Assembly: GCA_964512305.1 (NCBI GenBank)
Contig: CAZEIW010000071.1
Location: forward strand, 1 to 43,976
Reading direction: 5' to 3'
Source of the DNA: CAZEIW01 sp964512305
GTDB lineage: Bacteria > Pseudomonadota > Gammaproteobacteria > Burkholderiales > Burkholderiaceae_F
Length of the DNA: 43,976 nt
Below, piece after piece: positions 38,486 to 43,976 of this stretch (positions are counted from its first letter, which is position 1; each line of letters begins with the position of its first letter). The notes beneath the pieces were generated by a model that saw nothing but the letters and a program-made list of their open reading frames with translations, was not told the DNA's origin and did not search any database. The translations under genes were made by a program, and so were the position numbers.

Positions 38486-39193
38486 ATGGCCGTGGCAGCG
38501 GCTCAAACGTGGCGGGTCGAGGTCGGCGCGGGAGAAGCGACGTCGGCGGTGTTCGAGCCCGCGCTCGACAAGCCTTCCGGCGCGCTCTTCGTGTGCGCCC
38601 ACGGCGCCGGCGGGCACATGGACGACACGGGCGTGCGCGCGGTCGGCGATCAGCTGCGCGGCAGGGGCCTGCACGTCGTACGGTTCAATTTCGTGTACCG
38701 CGAGAAGAAGTCCAAGGTCCCGGATCCGATGCCGCGCCTGCAGCAATGCTTCGCCGCCGTCGCCGGGCACGCCCGCGATGCGGTGAGGCCGGATATCCTG
38801 ATTCTCGGCGGGCGCTCGATGGGCGGGCGAGTCGCATCGATGCTCGCCGCCGATGTGCGGCCGGATGCGCGGCCGAATGCACGGCCCTGCGACGGCCTGC
38901 TGCTGCTCGCCTATCCCTTGCACCCTGCGGGCCAGCCGGAGAAGCTTCGCAGCGCGCATCTCGAGCGCATCGGGGTCCCGGTGCTCTGCTTCAACGGCAC
39001 GCGCGACGCGCTTTGCCGGCGCGACCTGATGGAGCAGGCGATCGGGCGGCTGCCCCGATGGACGATGCACTGGCTCGAGGGCGCCGACCACGGATTCCAC
39101 GTGCTGAAGTCGTCGGGGCGCACGGATCCCGAGGTCCTCGCAGAGGTCGGCGACGCGTACCTCGCGTGGCATGCCGGAGCGCTGCGGCGCTGA
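38486..39193 (+). CDS. Small alpha/beta hydrolase (KANL3/Tex30-like)
   Basis: A 235-residue hydrolase with LFVCAHGAGGHMDD near the N-terminus (oxyanion region), VVRFNFVYREKK, nucleophile elbow GGRSMGGR (Gly-x-Ser-x-Gly), PVLCFNGTRDALC with the Asp, and a late His in GADHGFHV. This matches the KANL3/Tex30 alpha/beta-hydrolase-like family common in proteobacteria, with unknown substrate. ATG 38486 is preceded by GGAGG about 11 bases away; a GTG at 38429 would add 19 residues. The gene is divergent from the Sel1 gene and ends 18 bases before ligD, so the two may share a transcript. Confidence 0.8.
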   Translation: MAVAAAQTWRVEVGAGEATSAVFEPALDKPSGALFVCAHGAGGHMDDTGVRAVGDQLRGRGLHVVRFNFVYREKKSKVPDPMPRLQQCFAAVAGHARDAVRPDILILGGRSMGGRVASMLAADVRPDARPNARPCDGLLLLAYPLHPAGQPEKLRSAHLERIGVPVLCFNGTRDALCRRDLMEQAIGRLPRWTMHWLEGADHGFHVLKSSGRTDPEVLAEVGDAYLAWHAGALRR

Positions 39194-39211
39194 CCGCCGG
39201 CCGCGAGCACG

Positions 39212-41935
39212 ATGGCACCGCGACGCCCCGCCTCGGCCTCTGCCGCAGCCGACCCGCTCGCCGACTCGCTTGCCGACTACGCGACCAAGCGCTCGTTCGA
39301 AGCGACGCCGGAGCCGGGTCCGCTACCGGTCGCCGGGCGCACGGGGCCGCTGCTGTTCGTCGTCCAGCAACACGCCGCGCGCAAGCTGCACTTCGACTTC
39401 CGTCTCGAGCTGGGCGGGGTGCTCAAGTCCTGGGCCGTGCCCAAGGGCCTGGAGATCCAGCCCGGAGAGCCCCATCTCGCGGTGCCGACCGAAGACCACC
39501 CGCTCGCGTACGGCTCCTTCGAGGGCGTGATTCCCCAGGGTCAGTACGGCGCCGGCACCGTGATCGTCTGGGACTGCGGGCTCTACTCGCCGGACGAGGG
39601 CGCGCAGTACGCGTTCGACGACCGCGAAAGCGCGCAGCAGCGCGTGCGTGCCGAGCTGGCGGCGGGCAAGTTGAGCATCTTCCTGCTCGGCGCGAAGCTC
39701 AAGGGCTCCTACGCGCTCGTGCGCACGAAGGACAAGTCCTGGCTGCTGCTGAAGCACCGCGACCGGCAGCCGTTGCGTCCGGCGGGCGCGGCCGAGGCCG
39801 GCCGGTCGGTGCTCACGCCGTACGCGGTGGCCAACGTTTCCAACCTCGTGGCCGCGGAGCGGCTGACCTTCGAGCGCCTGATTCCGAACGGACCGGCCGA
39901 ACCCCTGCCCGGGAAGCTTGCGCCGATGCTCGCCGCCTCGGCCGAGGCGCCGTTCAGCCACCGCGACTGGATGTTCGAGCCGAAGCTCGATGGCTATCGC
40001 GTCCTCGCGTACGTGACCTCAGACGGCACCCGGCTTCGCTCCCGCAACGGGCTCGACCTGAGCGCGACCTTCCCGGGCATCGTCGAAGACCTCGGCCGGC
40101 AGCTGGTGCGGCCGATGCTCCTCGACGGCGAGCTGGTCGCGTTTCGGGACGGACGCCCGTCGTTCGGCGCGCTCCAGGACCGCGCGCAGTGCAAAGCGCC
40201 CGCCGAGGTGGCTGCCGCGGAGCGGGCCGCACCGTGCGTGTTCTTCTGCTTCGATCTGCTGCACGCGCTGGGGATCAATGTGCGCCACGCGCCCTACACC
40301 GACCGCCGGCGCTACCTGGAACAGTGCCTGCTGCCCACGCCGCGGATCCAGCTCGTCCATGCCGAGGCCGACGGCGAGGCGCTGTACCGGGCGGCGATCG
40401 GATCGGGTTTCGAAGGCATGATCGGCAAGCGCAGGGCGAGTCCGTATCAACCCGGCCGGCGCTCCGACGCCTGGCTGAAGGTCAAGCATGTCCAGTCGGC
40501 GGAGTTCGTGATCGGCGGTTACACCGAGGGCAAAGGATCGCGCCGCGATCAGCTCGGCGCGGTCGTGCTCGGCGCCTGGGACGGCGATCGCCTGACGCCG
40601 GTCGGCAACGTCGGCAGCGGCATCGACGGGACCGCGATGGCCGCGCTGCTGAGGGCGCTGGCGCCGCGCAGGACGGACGCGATGCCGTTCTCGTCGACAC
40701 CGGAGGCGCTGAGCAGGATGTTCTGGACGCGGCCCGAGCTCGTCGCCGAGGTGCAGTTCGCGGGCTGGACCGACGACGGGCTGCTTCGGGCACCCGTCTT
40801 CCTGCGTCTGCGCAACGATGTCGATCCGAAATCCATTCGCGCACAGTCGCCGGCCGGTGGAGGCGCGGCGGCTGCCGGCGGCCAGCCGGGCGCGGCGGTC
40901 GAGTCGGTCCTGCAGCAGCTCGCCGGCAAGGCAGCGGGCCTGACGCTCACGATCGGCGGCCAGCGCCTCAAACTCACCCATCTCGACAAGGTGCTATGGC
41001 CGCAAGACGGCGAATCCGGCGCGCTCACCAAGCGCGACCTGCTGCAGTACCTGGCCGTCGCGTCGCCGTTCATGCTGCGGCACCTCGAGAATCGGCCGCT
41101 CACGGTGATCCGGATGCCGGATGGCATTCACGGCGAGACCTTCTTCCAGAAGAACTGGGATCGAGCGACGCTGCCGCCCTTCGTGCGCACGCTCGAGATC
41201 GTCGACGACGAGGGCGACATCAAGACCTCCCTGCTGTGCAACAACGTCGAGACGCTGCTGTGGCTGGGGCAGCTGGGCGCGCTCGAGCTGCACGTCCCGC
41301 ACGCGAGCGTACGCGACGCGGATCTCGCAGGCGGCGAGGTGCCGAGGCTCTCCGAGCACGAGGTGTTCGACCACCCCGACTACGTCGTGTTCGATCTCGA
41401 CCCCTACATCTACTCCGGCGCCGAAGGCAAGGGCGAGGAGCCCGAGTACAACCCGCGCGCGTTCGCGAAGGCGCGCGAGGTCGCCTTCCACCTGCGCGAG
41501 CTGCTTGCCGCGATGTCGCTGCAGGCTTTCGTGAAGACGACCGGGAAGACGGGGCTCCACATCTTCGTTCCGATCGAGCGCACGATTACGGCCGACCAAG
41601 CGCGCGAGGTGTGCCGGCTGGTCGGCGTTCACCTGCTCAAGCAGCACCCGAAGGACATCACGATGGACTGGGCGGTCGAGAAGCGCACCGGGCGCATCTT
41701 CTTCGACCACAACATGAACGGCCGCGGGCGCACCTTGAACGCCGCCTACTCGCCCCGGCGGGTGGCCGGCGCCTGCGTCGCCACGCCGCTTACCTGGGAC
41801 GAGCTGGGACGGGTCGGGCCCGACGCGTTCCGCCTCTCGACGATGGCCGATCGATTGCGCGACAATGGCGACCCTTGGCAGGGGATTCTCAGCGCTCGCC
41901 ACGACCTGACCCGGGTGTTCGATCTGCCCGGCTAG
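39212..41935 (+). CDS. ligD: Multifunctional NHEJ DNA ligase D
   Basis: A 907-residue LigD with domains in the Pseudomonas order. The 3'-phosphoesterase domain (about 15-190) shows ARKLHFDFRLE and EDHPLAYGSFEGVIPQGQYGAGTV. The ATP-dependent ligase domain (about 230-530) has catalytic Lys258 in EPKLDGYR, with EGMIGKR and DAWLKVKH motifs. The primase-polymerase domain (about 590-900) begins at LTHLDKVLWP and has metal-binding Asp728 and Asp730 in FDLDP. It processes and seals double-strand breaks together with Ku, whose gene follows after 58 bases. Length and motifs are complete. Confidence 0.95.
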   Translation: MAPRRPASASAAADPLADSLADYATKRSFEATPEPGPLPVAGRTGPLLFVVQQHAARKLHFDFRLELGGVLKSWAVPKGLEIQPGEPHLAVPTEDHPLAYGSFEGVIPQGQYGAGTVIVWDCGLYSPDEGAQYAFDDRESAQQRVRAELAAGKLSIFLLGAKLKGSYALVRTKDKSWLLLKHRDRQPLRPAGAAEAGRSVLTPYAVANVSNLVAAERLTFERLIPNGPAEPLPGKLAPMLAASAEAPFSHRDWMFEPKLDGYRVLAYVTSDGTRLRSRNGLDLSATFPGIVEDLGRQLVRPMLLDGELVAFRDGRPSFGALQDRAQCKAPAEVAAAERAAPCVFFCFDLLHALGINVRHAPYTDRRRYLEQCLLPTPRIQLVHAEADGEALYRAAIGSGFEGMIGKRRASPYQPGRRSDAWLKVKHVQSAEFVIGGYTEGKGSRRDQLGAVVLGAWDGDRLTPVGNVGSGIDGTAMAALLRALAPRRTDAMPFSSTPEALSRMFWTRPELVAEVQFAGWTDDGLLRAPVFLRLRNDVDPKSIRAQSPAGGGAAAAGGQPGAAVESVLQQLAGKAAGLTLTIGGQRLKLTHLDKVLWPQDGESGALTKRDLLQYLAVASPFMLRHLENRPLTVIRMPDGIHGETFFQKNWDRATLPPFVRTLEIVDDEGDIKTSLLCNNVETLLWLGQLGALELHVPHASVRDADLAGGEVPRLSEHEVFDHPDYVVFDLDPYIYSGAEGKGEEPEYNPRAFAKAREVAFHLRELLAAMSLQAFVKTTGKTGLHIFVPIERTITADQAREVCRLVGVHLLKQHPKDITMDWAVEKRTGRIFFDHNMNGRGRTLNAAYSPRRVAGACVATPLTWDELGRVGPDAFRLSTMADRLRDNGDPWQGILSARHDLTRVFDLPG

Positions 41936-41936
41936 G

Positions 41937-41960
41937 GCACCCGCCGGCACCTGCGGGTGC
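41937..41960. repeat. Stem-loop between ligD and ku
   Basis: GCACCCGC (41937-41944) and GCGGGTGC (41953-41960) form a perfect eight-base stem with an eight-base loop, starting one base after the ligD stop. No T run follows. It could reduce read-through from ligD into ku or protect the ligD message. Confidence 0.45.
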
Positions 41961-41993
41961 GCGGGTCACCACAACGTGAGAAGGGAGATCGCG

Positions 41994-42944
41994 ATGGCTG
42001 CCCGATCGATCGCTTCGCTGACCGTCACCTTCGGTCTCGTGTCCGTGCCGGTGAAGCTCTTCTCCGCCACGCAGGCCTCGGCCGGCGTTTCCTTCAACAT
42101 GCTGCACGCCGCGTGCGGCTCGCGCCTGAAGCAGCAGTACTTGTGCGCGAAGGAAGGCGTCGTGGTCGAGCGCGCCGACGTGGTCAAGGGCTACGAGTTC
42201 GCCAAGGATCAGTATGTGGTCTTCACGCCCGAGGAGCTCAAAGCGCTCGAGGAGAAGGGCAGCCAGTCGGTCGAGATCGTGGCCTTCATTCCGCTCGCCT
42301 CGGTCGACCCGATCTACTACGACAAGGCCTACTACCTCGCGCCCGACAAGGGAGGCGCGCGGCCGTACGCATTGCTCGGGGCCGCGATGCGGGAGATGGG
42401 GCGCTGCGCGCTGGCGCGCTGGGCGTGGAAGGGCAAGCAGTACATGGTCCAGATCCGTCCGCAGGAGGACGGCCTGATCCTGCAGCAGCTGCTTTATGCC
42501 GACGAGGTGAGGGTGCTCGCGGACCTCGAGATCGAGAAGGCTGAAGTCAAGCCGGCCGAGCTCGCGCTCGCCAAGCAGCTGATCGAGGCCAGCGCCACCG
42601 ACGAGTACGACGCCAGGTCGTACGTCGACGAGGTGAAGAAGCGCATCGAAGCCGCGGTGCAGCAGAAGATCGAGGGCAAGGAAGTGACGATCGCCGCCGA
42701 AGCCGACAGCGGCGGCGCGCAGGTGATCGACCTCATGGAAGCGCTGCGCGCAAGCCTGAGCAAGACGGCGCCGGCGGCGGCTGTTGCCGCGCCGAAGCCG
42801 GCTGCCGCGCCGGCCGCTTCGAAGCCCGTGCCCGTACCGGCCGTCTCCGAGGCCGCGAAGGCCGACCGCAAGCCGCCCAAGCGCGTCGCGACCGCGGAGG
42901 CGGAAGCGCCGGCCCCGCGCGCCCGGCAGAAGAGGGCTTCCTAG
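41994..42944 (+). CDS. ku: Bacterial Ku protein
   Basis: A 316-residue Ku homolog. The family opening SLTVTFGLVSVPVKLFSAT is followed by FNMLHAACGSRLKQQYLC, the KGYEFAKDQYVVFTPEEL region and the ring-forming core IDPIYYDKAYYL-like stretch (VDPIYYDKAYYLAP) and IRPQEDGLILQQLLYADEV. After about residue 240 a minimal C-terminus is replaced by a Pro/Ala/Lys-rich tail of 65 residues that is probably disordered and basic, the part known in other Ku proteins to affect DNA threading and LigD recruitment. ATG 41994 follows AAGGGAG. Ku binds broken DNA ends and recruits LigD. Confidence 0.95.
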   Translation: MAARSIASLTVTFGLVSVPVKLFSATQASAGVSFNMLHAACGSRLKQQYLCAKEGVVVERADVVKGYEFAKDQYVVFTPEELKALEEKGSQSVEIVAFIPLASVDPIYYDKAYYLAPDKGGARPYALLGAAMREMGRCALARWAWKGKQYMVQIRPQEDGLILQQLLYADEVRVLADLEIEKAEVKPAELALAKQLIEASATDEYDARSYVDEVKKRIEAAVQQKIEGKEVTIAAEADSGGAQVIDLMEALRASLSKTAPAAAVAAPKPAAAPAASKPVPVPAVSEAAKADRKPPKRVATAEAEAPAPRARQKRAS

Positions 42945-42983
42945 GGACGCCGGGCCGGGAGGGGCGCCGATCGATCGTCTCCG

Positions 42984-43793
42984 ATGACAAGGTACACGAT
43001 CCGAGACATCGAACGATTGCTCGGCCTGTCACGCTCGGTAGTGCAAGGATTCGTCGACGCCGGATTCGTGTCCCCGACACGCGGCGAACGCAACGAGCTG
43101 CGGTTTTCCTTCCAGGACCTGATCCTGCTGAAGACCGCGCAGGGGTTGAGCGCGGTCAGGATTCCGACGCGCAGGATCAAGCAGTCGCTGGCGCGCCTGC
43201 GCACCGAGCTTCCGCCGTCTCTTCCGCTGTCTGGAATCCGCATCGCCGCGCTCGGCGGCCGCATTGTCGTGCAGCAGGGCTCGTCGCAGTGGCAGGCGGA
43301 TTCGGGCCAGTACGTGCTCGACCTCGAAGCCCCGCCGGCGCCGGCCGAGGCGGAGTCGCTGCCGGCGCAGGCACCGCCGGCGGATACCGCAGCGCATTGG
43401 ATCGAGCGCGCGAGCGAGCTCGAGGCGTTCGATCCCGAAGCGGCGGAGGAGGCGTATCGGAAGGCGATCGCCTGCGACGGCGGGTCGCTCGCCGCCTACG
43501 TGAACCTGGGCTGCCTGCTGCAGGCGCGCGGCCGGCCCGCGCCCGCGGCGCAGGTCTACCGCGACGCGATCGGGCGCTTTCCCGACGAGCCGCTGCTGCA
43601 CTTCAACCTGGGCACGGCGCTGGAGGATCTCGGCCGGCCAGACGACGCGGTACCGGCCTACGAGCGCGCGATCGCGCTCGACGGCGGGTTCGCGGACGCG
43701 CATTACAACCTCGCGAAGGTCCACGAGGCGCGCGGCCGCGCGCAGGATGCGATCCGGCACCTGGCGAGCTATCGGCGGCTGATGCGGGACTGA
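42984..43793 (+). CDS. MerR-like DNA-binding domain fused to TPR repeats
   Basis: A 269-residue protein. Residues 1-70 form a MerR-type winged helix (YTIRDIERLLGLSRSVVQGFVDAGFVSP, then LRFSFQDLILLKTAQGL). A beta-rich linker IRIAALGGRIVVQQGSSQW lies at about 85-115 and a Pro/Ala linker to 135. Three TPR units follow at about 140-265 (PEAAEEAYRKAIACDGG, PAPAAQVYRDAIGRFPDEP, DDAVPAYERAIALDGGFADAHYNLAKVHE). The fusion suggests a regulator that binds a protein partner through the TPRs. It begins 39 bases after ku and could be cotranscribed with it, which would make it a candidate regulator of end joining. Confidence 0.75.
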   Translation: MTRYTIRDIERLLGLSRSVVQGFVDAGFVSPTRGERNELRFSFQDLILLKTAQGLSAVRIPTRRIKQSLARLRTELPPSLPLSGIRIAALGGRIVVQQGSSQWQADSGQYVLDLEAPPAPAEAESLPAQAPPADTAAHWIERASELEAFDPEAAEEAYRKAIACDGGSLAAYVNLGCLLQARGRPAPAAQVYRDAIGRFPDEPLLHFNLGTALEDLGRPDDAVPAYERAIALDGGFADAHYNLAKVHEARGRAQDAIRHLASYRRLMRD

Positions 43794-43976
43794 TCACTCC
43801 GGTCCCAACGTATCTTGTCGAAGTCCCGCAGCAGACCTCCGAGTGGCATGCGGCCCGCGCATTTCCCCAGAGCCCCGTCGAACTCGACGCTCAGATGCCA
43901 CGCTTCGCCGCTGCGCTCGATCTCGACCGACGCGAAGCCGTCTCCGCAGTTGGGGAAGTGCGTCTTGATGTCGCAT
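43769..43976 (-). CDS. Unidentified protein, C-terminal part (5' end outside window)
   Basis: A leftward frame is open from the window end and stops with TAG at 43769, giving 68 visible residues. It starts CDIKTHFPNCGDGFASVEIE and runs through WHLSVEFDGALGKCAGR to a basic end. Its codon third positions are strongly G or C and its residue mix is ordinary, unlike the Arg-rich alternative frame over the same bases. It overlaps the 3' end of the TPR gene by 25 bases in convergent orientation. Three Cys are visible. I do not recognise the family. Confidence 0.5.
   Translation of the reverse strand, partial: CDIKTHFPNCGDGFASVEIERSGEAWHLSVEFDGALGKCAGRMPLGGLLRDFDKIRWDRSDQSRISRR

Noticed and set aside
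43794..43976. 60-codon minus-strand frame at the window end starting with ATG
   Set aside because: Arg-rich shadow; a neighbouring frame over the same bases has better codon pattern and residue mix and is reported instead.
1..43976. CRISPR array, tRNA, rRNA, insertion sequence or phage genes
   Set aside because: No regularly spaced repeats, cloverleaf-like sequence, transposase or phage protein was seen.

Overview
The window is about 44 kb of GC-rich DNA, densely packed with genes that often overlap by 1-4 bases. Gene content suggests a betaproteobacterium, probably Burkholderiales or a relative: UPF0182, DUF4382/DUF6502/DUF5666, an aryl-polyene-type lipid cluster, MipA/OmpV, and a Pseudomonas-type LigD with Ku. 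This assignment is inferred from gene families only. I saw no tRNA, rRNA, CRISPR array, insertion sequence or phage gene.

Left part (1-14.4 kb). This holds the 3' end of a UPF0182 membrane protein gene, a methyltransferase, an exported phospholipase-C-like phosphoesterase and an exported beta-helix protein. Next comes a tight three-gene unit: an acyl-CoA-dehydrogenase-like flavoprotein lacking the usual catalytic Glu, a PhnD-like binding protein with no signal peptide, and a TusA-like/diiron fusion. I cannot match this unit to a described pathway. It is followed by an SdpR/SdpI-type repressor and membrane protein pair with a palindrome in its promoter, an SDR enzyme, and a DUF4382-DUF6502-DUF5666 envelope operon preceded by another operator-like inverted repeat.

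Middle (14.4-36.5 kb). A FIST-PAS-PAS-PAS-GGDEF-hemerythrin signalling protein is coupled to a PAP2 phosphatase. Divergent from them begins a two-armed convergent cluster for an aryl-polyene (APE)-like lipid. The right-going arm (18.9-24.5 kb) has an acyl carrier protein (ACP), ketosynthase, MipA/OmpV porin-like protein, acyltransferase, glycosyltransferase and two methyltransferases. The left-going arm (36.5-24.7 kb) has an ACP, COG4648 membrane protein, AMP ligase, FabZ-like dehydratase, LpxL-like acyltransferase, LolA-like protein, MMPL exporter, alpha/beta hydrolase, polysaccharide deacetylase, methyltransferase, ketosynthase, chain-length factor, second dehydratase and ketoreductase. The expected logic is that the ligase and ACPs load an aryl starter, the ketosynthase/chain-length factor, ketoreductase and dehydratases build the polyene, acyl- and glycosyltransferases attach it to a lipid, and MMPL/LolA move it toward the outer membrane. 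Head-group synthesis genes are not in the window. Several members (deacetylase, MipA/OmpV, three methyltransferases) look like additions to the usual set. The arms meet at a double GC-rich palindrome at 24.55-24.65 kb.

Right part (36.7-44 kb). This holds an exported intradiol dioxygenase coupled to a Sel1-repeat protein, a divergent small alpha/beta hydrolase, then LigD and Ku for non-homologous end joining, a MerR-like/TPR protein, and the end of an unidentified leftward gene.
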